Shown in pieces: positions 27,962-39,362 of a DNA stretch of 55,976 nucleotides (position 1 is the stretch's first letter; each line of letters opens with the position of its first letter). The translations under genes and the position numbers were made by a program. The stretch comes from Deltaproteobacteria bacterium (lineage in GTDB: Bacteria; Myxococcota_A; UBA9160; SZUA-336), in NCBI GenBank assembly GCA_029261925.1, contig JAJDAJ010000059.1, positions 1 through 55,976 on the forward strand, written 5' to 3'. Under the pieces are notes generated by a model. That model was not told the origin of the DNA. It did not search any database and worked only from the letters and a program-made list of their open reading frames with translations.

Positions 27962-29140
27962 TCAGGTCGTGTACTCGGCGTTGATGCGCACGTACTCGTA
28001 GCTGAGGTCCGTGGTCAGGACCCGCGCACTGCCCGCGCCACGGCCGATCGAGACCGCGATCTCGATGCGGCTGCGCCGCATCGCCCGCTCGGCGCGCTTC
28101 AGGGCGCCGGGGTCCTCGACCGGCTGGCCGTGGCGGAGCATCTCGACGCCGCCAAACGTCACGCCCACCTCGGCGGGGCGAAAAGGCACACCCGCGTCGC
28201 CCAGCGCCTGTACCACGCGGCCCCAGTTGGGATCGCCGCCGAACAGCGCCGTCTTGACCAGGGCCGAGCCGGCGATCCGCAGCGCCACCCGGCGCGCCGC
28301 GGCGTCGCTGCGCGCCCCGCGCACCACCACGTCGGCGAGCTTCGTCACCCCTTCGCCGTCGCGCGCGAGCTTCTCGGTCAGGGCCCCCAGCACGTCGCCG
28401 AGCATGCGGCGCAGCTCGCCCGCGCGCGCCGAGCCAGCCGTGATCGGCCGGTTGCCGCGGGCGCCGTTCGCGAGCAGCACCGTCGTGTCGCTGGTGCTGG
28501 TCTCGCCGTCGATGGTCAGCGCGTTGAGCGTGGGCTCGACCGCCTCGCGCAGCGCGGCGCGCAGGAACGCCGGCTCGACCGCCAGGTCGGTCGCCAGGTA
28601 GCAGAGCATGGTCGCCATGTCCGGCTCGATCATGCCCGCGCCCTTGGCGATGCCGACCAGCGTGCCGCCGCGCGAGCTGGCGTGCGCCAGCTTGGGCCGG
28701 GTGTCGGTCGTCATGATGGCGCGCGCTGCGCGCGTCCAGCCCGTGGGCGAGAGCCGGGCGACCGCGGTCGGGATCCCGTCGAGGATCTTGTCCATCGGCA
28801 GGCGCCATCCGATCACGCCCGTGGACGCGACCTGCACCTCGCTGGCGCGCGCGCCGATCTCGCCCGCCACCGCGCGCGCCATCTCACGGGCGTCGGCGAT
28901 GCCGCCCTCACCGGTGCCGACGTTGGAGATCCGGCTGTTGACGACCACCGCGCGGGCGACGCGGCCGCGCAGGTGGCGCTTCGAGACGATCACCGGCGCG
29001 CCCGGGAAGCGATTGCGGGTGAACATGCCGGCGGCGGCGGCGGGCCGGTCGGAGACGATCAGCGCGAGATCGCGCGCGCCCTCCTTCTTCAGCCCGCAGT
29101 GCACCCCCGCGGCGCGGAAGCCCTCGACCCGAACGGCCAC
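27962..29140 (-). CDS. argJ: Bifunctional glutamate N-acetyltransferase / N-acetylornithine acetyltransferase
   Basis: A 392-aa protein that recycles acetyl groups in arginine synthesis. It self-cleaves before a threonine nucleophile; GMIEPDMATML places this at Thr177. STGVIGWRLPM (107-117) is the oxyanion-hole region, and ALTIDGETSTSDT is the beta-chain motif. The usual GNANACTG motif is replaced by RISNVGTG (about 70-77), an unusual change worth checking. The start is GTG at 29140, 57 nt after secA. A T-run at 27898-27905 lies downstream, but the hairpin before it is only 4 bp. Confidence 0.93.
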   Translation of the reverse strand: MAVRVEGFRAAGVHCGLKKEGARDLALIVSDRPAAAAGMFTRNRFPGAPVIVSKRHLRGRVARAVVVNSRISNVGTGEGGIADAREMARAVAGEIGARASEVQVASTGVIGWRLPMDKILDGIPTAVARLSPTGWTRAARAIMTTDTRPKLAHASSRGGTLVGIAKGAGMIEPDMATMLCYLATDLAVEPAFLRAALREAVEPTLNALTIDGETSTSDTTVLLANGARGNRPITAGSARAGELRRMLGDVLGALTEKLARDGEGVTKLADVVVRGARSDAAARRVALRIAGSALVKTALFGGDPNWGRVVQALGDAGVPFRPAEVGVTFGGVEMLRHGQPVEDPGALKRAERAMRRSRIEIAVSIGRGAGSARVLTTDLSYEYVRINAEYTT

Positions 29141-29197
29141 GACACGCCCTCCCTCAGATCCCCGGAACGGGCGCGGATTCTAGGGCATGGAGCGGGC

Positions 29198-31966
<2,769 letters not shown>

Positions 31967-32004
31967 CCGGTCCCAGCGGGGCCGGGGGGAGGCGGCGGAG
32001 CGGG

Positions 32005-32922
32005 CTACTCCAGGATGTAGTTCTGGGGATTGACCGGCTTGCGGTTGACCTCGACCTGGTAGTGCAGGTGAGGGCCCGTGCTGCGACCCGTCGAGCCCAT
32101 CAGGCCGATCTTCTGGCCGCGCTTGACCTTCTCGCCCTCCTTGACGAGAACCTCCTGCAGATGGCCGTACTTGGTCTCCACGCCGTAGCCGTGGCGCAGG
32201 ACGACCGCCTTGCCCAGGGCGCGCCGCGAGCCGGAGAATCGCACCAGGCCGTCGGCGGTCGCGACCACCGGTGTGCCCGCGCGTCCCGCGATGTCGACAC
32301 CGCGGTGGAACTCGCGCCCGCCCGTGAACGGCGAGCTCCGGTAGCCGAACGACGAGGTCAGCCAGCCCTTGGTCGGCGTGATCGATGGCGTGTGCAGCAG
32401 CTTCGCCGAGTTCTCCTCGAGGTGCGCCAGCAGGTTCTGCAGCGACCCCACCTGCGAGCCCGCGGCCGCGGTCAGGGAGCTGAAGCCCTCGATCAGGCGC
32501 TTGTGTCGCTGGGCGCGCGTCAGCCAGGCGTGATCCGGCGAGAGCTCGTCGCCGTCCTGGCCACCGATGCCCGAGAGCGGCAGCGGGTCCGCGGGATCCA
32601 GGCTCGTGATCACGCGAAGCTTGTGCTCGAGCTCGCCCAGGCGTGACAGCTCGCGCGCGATGGTCTCGACCTGCGCGGCGTAGTCCTCGATGTGCTCGGT
32701 CTGCTGCGCCGTCTCGTGGCGCAGGTCCTCGAGCTCCGAAACCTGCAAACGCACCCGCACGTAGTCCACCGAGACGCCGAGCGCCACGCAGAGCACCACG
32801 GCAGCGGTGACGACCAGGCGGCGGATCGACGAGCGGCGCACGCTGACCCGGCGAATGCTGCCCGCCGGGCCCTGCATGACCATCAGCGTGATCGTGTCCT
32901 GGACCTCCGGCCCCTCAGGCAT
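32005..32922 (-). CDS. Membrane-anchored M23 family metallopeptidase
   Basis: A 305-aa protein. The short cytoplasmic N-terminus is followed by one hydrophobic helix (about residues 36-58), a coiled-coil region (about 60-100), and a C-terminal M23 domain. Zinc and catalytic residues sit in [14 protein letters not shown] and [13 protein letters not shown] at 32922 overlaps the FHA stop by 8 bp; the frame also opens upstream inside FHA. A periplasmic murein endopeptidase, or a catalytically active relative of EnvC/NlpD-type factors, is expected. It lies directly upstream of secA. Confidence 0.9.
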   Translation of the reverse strand: MPEGPEVQDTITLMVMQGPAGSIRRVSVRRSSIRRLVVTAAVVLCVALGVSVDYVRVRLQVSELEDLRHETAQQTEHIEDYAAQVETIARELSRLGELEHKLRVITSLDPADPLPLSGIGGQDGDELSPDHAWLTRAQRHKRLIEGFSSLTAAAGSQVGSLQNLLAHLEENSAKLLHTPSITPTKGWLTSSFGYRSSPFTGGREFHRGVDIAGRAGTPVVATADGLVRFSGSRRALGKAVVLRHGYGVETKYGHLQEVLVKEGEKVKRGQKIGLMGSTGRSTGPHLHYQVEVNRKPVNPQNYILE

Positions 32923-33256
32923 GCACTCCCTCGACGCGGATCTCGAGCACGAGTCGCCCCATGCGCAGCTCGTCGCCATCCGACAGCACCTGGCGCTCGT
33001 GCTTGGTGCCGTTCACCAGCGTGCCGTTGGTGCTCCCCAGATCCTGCACGAACGCCTTCCCGCCCTCATAGCCGAAGAGCGCGTGGGCACGCGAGATGGT
33101 CGCCTCGTTGAGCATCAGGTCAGCGCTGCGCCCGCGCCCGATGACGGTGCTGGCGCGGTCGAGCGGCCACTCCAGCCCCTCATAGAAGCCGCTGGCCACG
33201 CGCACCAGCGCGCGCCCGGTCGAGGGAACGGAAGCTTCGTTGCTGGCTGCGGACAT
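32915..33256 (-). CDS. FHA domain protein
   Basis: A 113-aa single-domain protein. FHA motifs are VIGRGRSADLML, ISRAHALF and DLGSTNGTLVNG, which together bind phosphothreonine peptides. ATG at 33254-33256 has AGGA 9 nt upstream; the open frame extending upstream is the repeat region at 33420-33690. No kinase is nearby. Overlap with the peptidase gene suggests a joint role in phosphorylation-controlled cell-wall work. Confidence 0.88.
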   Translation of the reverse strand: MSAASNEASVPSTGRALVRVASGFYEGLEWPLDRASTVIGRGRSADLMLNEATISRAHALFGYEGGKAFVQDLGSTNGTLVNGTKHERQVLSDGDELRMGRLVLEIRVEGVHA

Positions 33257-33419
33257 CGAGCGATTCCTGCGCGCGCACCGCGCACTTGGCGCGCCAGAGA
33301 GCGAGATCGGCCCGGGCCGCGGAAACTTGACCCCTCCGGTCACGCCCGCCGCCAGCCCACGGCTGCGCACTCCCGCGCCGGCAACGCCGGTCGCCGCGGC
33401 GGCCGGAGACCCGGGATGT

Positions 33420-33690
33420 TGCCGCCCGGGCTCGCTGCCCCGGGGCGGGGGTGGAGCCCTGGCACCGGCTGCTGGGTGCCAGGCACTTTGCGGCTGCTGG
33501 GTGCCAGGCACTCTGCTGCCGGAGCACTTTGCCGGCGGTCGCGGTGCCGGTCGCGGTGCCAGGCACCGGCTGCGGGCTGCGGGCTGCGGGCTGCGGGCTG
33601 CGGGGAGGCACCCAAGCCGGGTGCCAGGCGATTGGTGCCAGGTCCAGCTGAGGTGCCAGGCACCGGAGCCGGGGCAGGCACCGGAGCCGG
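33420..33690. repeat. Array A of GGTGCCAGGCAC-type repeats (intergenic, 33257-33753)
   Basis: This 497-bp gene-free stretch between the FHA gene and recN holds exact copies of the core GGTGCCAGGCA at 33475, 33500, 33555 and 33652, all in one orientation. Weaker copies occur at 33620 and 33634. Several are the palindrome GGTGCCAGGCACC. After 33652 the segment GGCAGGCACCGGAGCCGG is part-duplicated. 33257-33419 shows nothing else I can name. Open frames across it are compositional. Confidence 0.85.
33568..33602. repeat. Five tandem 7-bp repeats GGCTGCG
   Basis: Five perfect copies start in the last bases of one core repeat (33555-33567). A 7-bp unit would expand or shrink by slippage. Confidence 0.9.
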
Positions 33691-33753
33691 GGCATCGGAG
33701 CCGGGCGACGGCCGACCGGACGCGCGCCGGAGGCTAGGCGGGCCCGGGTCGGA

Positions 33754-35427
33754 TCAGCCCAGGAGCTCTCGCGCGTGAGCGCGAGCGGTCTCGGTCACGC
33801 GACCGCCTCCGGCCATGCGTGCGATCTCGTCCACACGTGCGTCGTCCTCGAGGATCTCGACGCGGCTGCGCGCGCGGCCCCCACGAACGCGCTTGCTGAC
33901 ATGGAAGTGGCGCTCACCCAGCGCTGCCACCTGAGGCAGATGCGTGATGCACAGGATCTGGTGGCGGCCGGCCAGCGTGCGCAGGCGCTCGGCGACAAGG
34001 CGCGCGGTTCGCCCGCCGATTCCCGCGTCGACCTCGTCGAAGAGCAGCACCTTTCCCCGCTCCCCACCTCGGAGCACGTTGCGCAGGGCCAGCAGCAGAC
34101 GCGCCAGCTCGCCGCCCGAGGCAGCGTCACGCAGCCGCCGGGGCCGCTCGCCCGGATTCGCGGCGAGACCGAATCCGACGGACTCGCGGCCCGCCGGCCC
34201 GCTGGGCGCCTCCCGGCCCGACACGGTCTTGGGCGCGAGTGGCTCGAGATCGACCGAGAAGCGCGCCCGTGCCAGGTCGACCGCGTCGAGCTCGGCGGTC
34301 ACGGCTCGGTCGAGCTCCGCGGCCACCTCGCGCCGCGCCGCGGAGAGCCTGCGGGCTGCGGCATCCAGCCCCTCCGCCAGGCGCCCCAGCTCGGCCTCCA
34401 GCTCCGCCGTCCGCGCCTCGCCGCCTTCGACCCGCGCATGCTCCGCGCGGGCCCGCTCCCGGTACGCCAGGATCTCCTCGATCGTCGGGCCGTAGCGTGC
34501 CTGCAGGCGCCGCAGCTCTCCCAGCCGCTCCTCGATCTGCTCGAGCCGGCCGGGCTCGGGGTCGAGCGCGTCGAGGTATCCGGCGAGCTCGCGGCTCGCC
34601 TCCTCGGCCTCGATCCCGGCTCGATCGAGGGCTGCGGCTGCGGGGGCCAGCTGCGGGTCGAGCTCGGAGGCCTGGCGCAGCGTGCCCGCTCCGCGCGCGA
34701 GCTCCTCGCGAGCCCCGCGATCGCCGTCCAGTGCGTCGAGCACCGCCGTCGCGTCCCTCGCCAGACGCTCGACGTGAGCCAGACGCAGGTGGTCGGCCTC
34801 GAGCGCCGCGAGCTCGTCGGGTCGCGGATCGACCGCGTCGATCTGTTCGATCTCGAAGCGCAGCTGATCCTCGCGCCGCGCCAGCTCCGCTGCCTGCGCG
34901 TGGCGCCGCTCGATGCTCTCGGCCAGATCGCGCCAGGCGACGTACAGCGCGCGCACCTCGTCCACGAGCGGCCCGAGTCCTCCGTGTCCGTCCAGAAGCT
35001 CCAGCTGCACGTCGGACCGCAGCAGCGCCTGGTGCTCGCCCTGGCTCGTGATCTCCAGTGCGTCGCCGAGCAGCTGGGCGAGCAGCGCCACCGTGGCCAG
35101 CCGGCCATTGACGAAGACCTTGCTGCGGCCCTCGGCCGAGATGCTCCGCGCCACCAGGACCTCGGCGTCCCCGTCCTGCGCGAGGCCCAGCTCGACCGCG
35201 CGCTCCAGGCACGCGGGGTCATCGATGATCGCCTCGACCACCGCGGCGGCGGCCCCGCTGCGGACCAGCTCGCGGGATACGCGCTGACCGGCCAGCATGG
35301 CGATCGCGCCCAGCAGGACGGACTTGCCGGCGCCGGTCTCGCCCGTGACCACGTTGAGGCCAGCCGTCGGCTCGATCTCGAGCTCCTCGATCGTCGCCAG
35401 GTCCCGGACCCTCAGGGTCTGAATCAA
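33754..35427 (-). CDS. recN: DNA repair protein RecN
   Basis: A 557-aa SMC-like ATPase that acts at double-strand breaks. Walker A is VVTGETGAGKSVLLG; a long coiled-coil middle follows; the C-terminal signature is SGGELARLLLAL, with Walker B KVLLFDEVDAGIGG. I place the start at TTG (35425-35427) because it overlaps the nadK stop as TTGA and yields the usual M-IQTLRVRDLATIEEL N-terminus. GTG at 35439 is the alternative. GGTGGGG lies 6 nt upstream of the TTG. Confidence 0.95.
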   Translation of the reverse strand: MIQTLRVRDLATIEELEIEPTAGLNVVTGETGAGKSVLLGAIAMLAGQRVSRELVRSGAAAAVVEAIIDDPACLERAVELGLAQDGDAEVLVARSISAEGRSKVFVNGRLATVALLAQLLGDALEITSQGEHQALLRSDVQLELLDGHGGLGPLVDEVRALYVAWRDLAESIERRHAQAAELARREDQLRFEIEQIDAVDPRPDELAALEADHLRLAHVERLARDATAVLDALDGDRGAREELARGAGTLRQASELDPQLAPAAAALDRAGIEAEEASRELAGYLDALDPEPGRLEQIEERLGELRRLQARYGPTIEEILAYRERARAEHARVEGGEARTAELEAELGRLAEGLDAAARRLSAARREVAAELDRAVTAELDAVDLARARFSVDLEPLAPKTVSGREAPSGPAGRESVGFGLAANPGERPRRLRDAASGGELARLLLALRNVLRGGERGKVLLFDEVDAGIGGRTARLVAERLRTLAGRHQILCITHLPQVAALGERHFHVSKRVRGGRARSRVEILEDDARVDEIARMAGGGRVTETARAHARELLG

Positions 35428-36293
35428 CGCGATCCCCACCCCAGCTTGCGGCGCAGCGTGTCGAAGTGGTCGCGGGGCTCCAGCGTGACGAAACGCGCCG
35501 GGTGTCCCGCGCTCTCGATGGCAACGCGGTCGCCCGGCAGCAGCGCATTGCCCACCTGTCCGTCGCGCGTGAGTGTCGCCTCCTCCTGTGCGCGCAGGAG
35601 GACCTCGACCTGGCTGTCGTCGGGCAGAACCAGCGGCCGCAGCGAGAGCACGTGGGGGCAGATCGGCGTGACCACGAGCGCGCGAACCGACGGCTCGACG
35701 ACCGGGCCGCCCGCCGAGAGGTTGTAGGCGGTGGAGCCCGTCGGTGTGGACACGATCAGACCGTCGGACCGGAAGGTGGCGACGTGCTGATCATCGACGC
35801 GAACCTCGAGGTCGATCATGCGTGCGAGCGCCGTGCCCTTGGTGATGACCGCGTCGTTGAGCACGATGCCGCGCGCCAGCTCACGCGCATCTCGCAGCAC
35901 GCGGACGCGCAGGCGGCGACGCTCGATGATCTGACCCTCGCCGCGCAGCAGCCGGTCGAGCGCGCCCTCGGCCTGATCCGGGCTCGCCTCCGTCAGGAAC
36001 CCGAGCCGGCCCAGATTGACGCCCAGGATCGGAACGTCCCGGTCGCCCACCGCCCGGGCGGCCGCCAGCATCGAGCCATCACCGCCGAGCACCACCAGGA
36101 GGTCGGAGACATCGATGACCTCCTGGTGCCCGTGCCCGGCCGACTCCTCCAGGCCAGGGGCCTCGGCCGCCGACGCCCGATCGATCGCAACATCAGCGCC
36201 GTGGCTCCTGGCGACCTCGATCAGCCGAGCCACGAGCTCACCGTGACCGACCTCGCCGCCCTTGAGCACGATGCCGATCCGCTTGAAGCCCAT
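35424..36293 (-). CDS. nadK: NAD kinase
   Basis: A 289-aa enzyme that makes NADP+. LLVVLGGDGSMLAAAR contains the GGDG ATP-binding motif, VNLGRLGFLTEA and STPTGSTAYNLSAGGP are the NAD-site motifs, and NDAVI has the substrate Asn/Asp. ATG at 36293 gives the standard start, although the ribosome site is weak; the open frame upstream has no similarity. It is coupled to recN by TTGA. Confidence 0.96.
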   Translation of the reverse strand: MGFKRIGIVLKGGEVGHGELVARLIEVARSHGADVAIDRASAAEAPGLEESAGHGHQEVIDVSDLLVVLGGDGSMLAAARAVGDRDVPILGVNLGRLGFLTEASPDQAEGALDRLLRGEGQIIERRRLRVRVLRDARELARGIVLNDAVITKGTALARMIDLEVRVDDQHVATFRSDGLIVSTPTGSTAYNLSAGGPVVEPSVRALVVTPICPHVLSLRPLVLPDDSQVEVLLRAQEEATLTRDGQVGNALLPGDRVAIESAGHPARFVTLEPRDHFDTLRRKLGWGSR

Positions 36294-36344
36294 CGGGGTG
36301 AAAGTAGCGGGCGCTGCGGGGCGCGGCCAAGGCGGATGGCGGCA

Positions 36345-36356
36345 TTGCCTGGCACC
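36345..36356. repeat. Solitary copy of the GGTGCCAGGCAA repeat
   Basis: TTGCCTGGCACC (reverse orientation) is an exact 12-bp match. It lies in the 252-bp divergent gap between nadK and rarA, where both promoters should be. I see no clear promoter hexamers in the rest of the gap. Confidence 0.75.
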
Positions 36357-36545
36357 GCCGCCCAGGCATCCTCCAGCGCTGCCGGGGAGCCAGCCCCGGG
36401 GCGTCGATGCCGAGGATATGGCTGGTGTGACCGGCTCGATGTCCGAGCTCACCGCAGTGAAGGCATTGGATGTCGGCCCTGTCGGCCAGGCCATCTCGCG
36501 CCCGGCCGCCGCACTCGCAGACGTCTGCCCTCGGGGCGGCCTAGA

Positions 36546-37874
36546 ATGACGGGTGTGGAGCTCTTTCCGGACGCCGCGTACCAGCGGCAGGGGACCGCGC
36601 TGGCCGCTGCCCCTCTCGCCGAGCGAATGCGCCCGGTGGCCCTCGAGGACTTCTCCGGGCAGGACCATGTGCTCGGCGAGGGGCGCCCGCTGGGCCCGGT
36701 GGTGGGTGGCACCGGTCGTCTGCCGTCGATGATCCTCTGGGGCCCACCGGGCTCGGGCAAGACCACCCTCGCAGCGTTGCTGGCACACCGGGCCGGCTAC
36801 CGCTTCGAAAAGCTCTCGGCCGTCATGGGCGGAGTGAAGGAGCTCCGGGAGGCCGTCGCCCGGGCTCGCGGTGCCACCCACGAGAAGGTTCTCACCGTCG
36901 TGTTCATCGACGAGATCCACCGCTTCAACAAGGCGCAGCAGGACGCGCTCCTGCCACACGTCGAGGACGGCACGATCGTGTTGATCGGGGCCACGACCGA
37001 GAATCCTTCGTTCGAGGTGATCGGTGCGCTGCGCTCGCGCTGCCGCGTGTTCCGCCTCGAGCCGCTCGACGGCCCGGCACTCCGCCGGATCCTCGCGCGA
37101 GCGCTCGGAGACCCGCGACTCGGCCTGGGCTCGCGCGGGCTCACGATCGAAGACGACGCGACCGAGCTGATTCTGCGCCTATCGCACGGCGATGCCCGGC
37201 GCGCTCTCACGCTGCTCGAGACCGCAGCGGAGCGCGTCGAAAAGCGCATCGACCGCGCCGCGATCGAGTCCGCTTTCGAAGCCCCCCTACCCGACCATGA
37301 CAAGGGCGGTGACCAGCACTACGACGTCGTGTCGGCGTTCATCAAGAGCATGCGCGGAAGTGATCCCGACGCCGCCGTCTACTGGATGGCCCGCATGCTG
37401 GAGGCAGGCGAGGACCCGCGGTTCATATGCAGGCGCATGCTGATCTTTGCGTCCGAGGACATCGGTAACGCTGAGCCTCAGGCGCTCCAGGTCACCGTCG
37501 CTGCGGCCGAGGCCTTCGATCGCGTCGGTCTGCCCGAGGGAAGGCTGATCCTCGGTCAGGCTGCGACCTACCTCGCCTGCGCCCCGAAGAGCAATGCCAG
37601 CTACCGGGCGATCGACGCGGCCGTCGCCGAGGTGCGCAGCAGTGGCGGGCTCCCGGTACCGCTACACCTGCGCAATGCGCCCACCGAACTGCTACGACGC
37701 GAGGGGCACGGCCGGGACTACGTCTATCCGCACGACGAGCCCGGGCACTTTGCCCGGGCCCAGTACTTACCCGACGCCCTGCGCGGGCGGCGCTTCTACA
37801 CTCCCACCGACGAGGGCACGGAAGCCGCGATGCGCGAGCGACAGAACGCTCGCTGGGGCGAGGACAAGCCGTGA
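36546..37874 (+). CDS. rarA: Replication-associated recombination protein A (RarA/MgsA AAA+ ATPase)
   Basis: A 442-aa protein; ATG at 36546. Walker A is LWGPPGSGKTTLA, Walker B VVFIDEIHRFNKAQQD, sensor 1 GATTENPSFEVIGAL, and the tetramer domain ends with YPHDEPGHFARAQYLPD. It acts at stalled forks and is related to clamp-loader ATPases. The open frame upstream of the ATG carries no similarity. It overlaps the next gene as GTGA. Confidence 0.95.
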   Translation: MTGVELFPDAAYQRQGTALAAAPLAERMRPVALEDFSGQDHVLGEGRPLGPVVGGTGRLPSMILWGPPGSGKTTLAALLAHRAGYRFEKLSAVMGGVKELREAVARARGATHEKVLTVVFIDEIHRFNKAQQDALLPHVEDGTIVLIGATTENPSFEVIGALRSRCRVFRLEPLDGPALRRILARALGDPRLGLGSRGLTIEDDATELILRLSHGDARRALTLLETAAERVEKRIDRAAIESAFEAPLPDHDKGGDQHYDVVSAFIKSMRGSDPDAAVYWMARMLEAGEDPRFICRRMLIFASEDIGNAEPQALQVTVAAAEAFDRVGLPEGRLILGQAATYLACAPKSNASYRAIDAAVAEVRSSGGLPVPLHLRNAPTELLRREGHGRDYVYPHDEPGHFARAQYLPDALRGRRFYTPTDEGTEAAMRERQNARWGEDKP

Positions 37875-38248
37875 GCCGCGAGGAGATCATCCGGATCTGC
37901 GAGACCTATCTGTTTCATGGCCTCGTCGAACGCGATCCCGGCAAGGTCCTGCTCGCGCCGGATGCACGGCGGGTCGAGCAGGGAGAGCTGAATGGTGCCA
38001 CCCAAGATGAGATCAGCTCGATGCTCGCGGTCAAAGAGCCCCGCGTCATCGAGGGCATCCGCAACACCCGCTGGATCGTTGAGGGCGACCAGGCCGTAGT
38101 CTTCTACGAGCTCGAGACCACTTTCTCACCCGAGCCGGTACACATCGCCGAGCGCTTCCGGGTCAGAGACGGACTCATCTCGGAGATCGAGGCCATTTTC
38201 CACCTGGACGGAGATCCGCCCGCGGGAATCCCCGTACCGGGCCGCTGA
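37871..38248 (+). CDS. Small NTF2/SnoaL-like fold protein
   Basis: A 125-aa protein. The GTG start overlaps the rarA stop as GTGA. The pattern of an N-terminal helix, then VVFYELETTF, AERFRVRDGLISEIEAIF and a Pro-rich tail fits a SnoaL-like cone-shaped barrel. No catalytic residues can be named. Coupling to rarA is the only hint of function. Confidence 0.7.
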   Translation: MSREEIIRICETYLFHGLVERDPGKVLLAPDARRVEQGELNGATQDEISSMLAVKEPRVIEGIRNTRWIVEGDQAVVFYELETTFSPEPVHIAERFRVRDGLISEIEAIFHLDGDPPAGIPVPGR

Positions 38249-38281
38249 ACGATCGCTGCCTGCAGGCGGCCGCCTCGGTGC

Positions 38282-39142
38282 CTAGGCCGGAAGCACCCGG
38301 ACGATGGGGCGACCCGGTGGGTACGACCAGGGGGGAAACGTGATGTCCAGCGCTCCCGAGCGCAGTTCCGCCGACGCGGCACGAAATGCCGCCACGAACG
38401 TGCGGAAGCTCTCCAGGAAGCTCGACCTGAGCTTCCTGTCCGTGGTGTGACAGGGCGGGCGGGACGAACGCTTCGGATCCCTCGGCCGCGCGCGCCAGTC
38501 CTGTGCCCTCACACGAGCGAGACCGAGAACCCCGGTCCCAGCCCGCACACGTTCCAGTCGCAGCCGACGCTCAGTCTCGGCGATGTCCCGCGACACCTCG
38601 CCCGCGGAGCACTCGGGAAGCGGATGTACGACGACGCATCCCGGGTCCGCGCCCTCTCCCCGCCCGACTCCAACGCTGACCCGATGCCGCTCGATATCTC
38701 CGCCCGCGGACCACAGGCTCACGCCGGGCCAGTCGCGCCCCCGGCCACAAAGACCGGCCTGAACGGGATTCGTGACGACGTAGACCAGTCGGTCCCGGAG
38801 CGCTTCATGGTCGAGAATCGGCTCCGCCGAGTACCGTCGGCCGAAGACCACCCCGGAGCGGTCACGGATCCGGTTGATGGCGCGCGCCAGATTGCCGAGC
38901 AGATAGCAGGCCCAGTCCGCCAGCTCGCCGTTCGAGTCGCGGACGAGGAGATGTACGTGATTCGACATCACGCAGATCGCGAAGACCATCACGCCTGGCC
39001 AGCGTTCTTGAGCTCTCGCGAGCCACTCGAGAACTGCCCGGTTCGTCTGCGCATCGGGTCGCAGGAAGAAGCGAGCCTGGTGGCAGCGACTGGTGATTAG
39101 GTGGTATGTGCCCGGAGGATGCTGACGGAGCGGCCGGCCCAT
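38282..39142 (-). CDS. REP-associated tyrosine transposase (RAYT), Y1/HUH family
   Basis: A 286-aa protein. The N-terminal MGRPLRQHPPGTYHLITSRC matches the RAYT family start. The HUH motif is NHVHLLVR (His62, His64) and the candidate nucleophile is Tyr121 in LVYVVTNPVQAGL. A C-terminal extension of about 150 residues includes a conserved-looking helix near the end. I chose ATG at 39140-39142; the upstream frame is open but Cys/Met-rich and unlike the family. It converges on the NTF2-like gene. RAYTs in other bacteria spread REP palindromes, and the GGTGCCAGGCA repeats surround this gene at 0.4-6.5 kb on both sides. No terminal repeats flank it directly. Confidence 0.88.
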   Translation of the reverse strand: MGRPLRQHPPGTYHLITSRCHQARFFLRPDAQTNRAVLEWLARAQERWPGVMVFAICVMSNHVHLLVRDSNGELADWACYLLGNLARAINRIRDRSGVVFGRRYSAEPILDHEALRDRLVYVVTNPVQAGLCGRGRDWPGVSLWSAGGDIERHRVSVGVGRGEGADPGCVVVHPLPECSAGEVSRDIAETERRLRLERVRAGTGVLGLARVRAQDWRARPRDPKRSSRPPCHTTDRKLRSSFLESFRTFVAAFRAASAELRSGALDITFPPWSYPPGRPIVRVLPA

Positions 39143-39257
39143 GGCCGACGAGAGAGCAAGTTGCATGCCGCCGACGGGGAACGGCTTGACGCACAGTTGC
39201 GAGCAGAGATGTCGCCGAGACTGCTCACCTGCGTGGCGAAACATCCTTGGGCGGCAC

Positions 39258-39300
39258 TTCATGCACCACTTCATGCAGCAGCATTTCATGCAAGGCACCC
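39258..39300. repeat. Three near-repeats of TTCATGCA upstream of the transposase
   Basis: ACTTCATGCA, ACTTCATGCA and ATTTCATGCA occur within 43 bp, followed by GGCACC. They lie in the 220-bp gap between the transposase start and the kinase stop. Nothing else is recognised in that gap. Confidence 0.6.
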
Positions 39301-39362
39301 GGGGCGCGCGAAGGCTTCGCACCAACGCTCGTCCCAGCCAGCGCCGGCCGCACGGCGCTGCT

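Noticed and set aside
38447..39100. Plus-strand open frame over the transposase
   Set aside because: It lies antisense to the RAYT gene, and the protein has no family features; a shadow frame in high-GC DNA.
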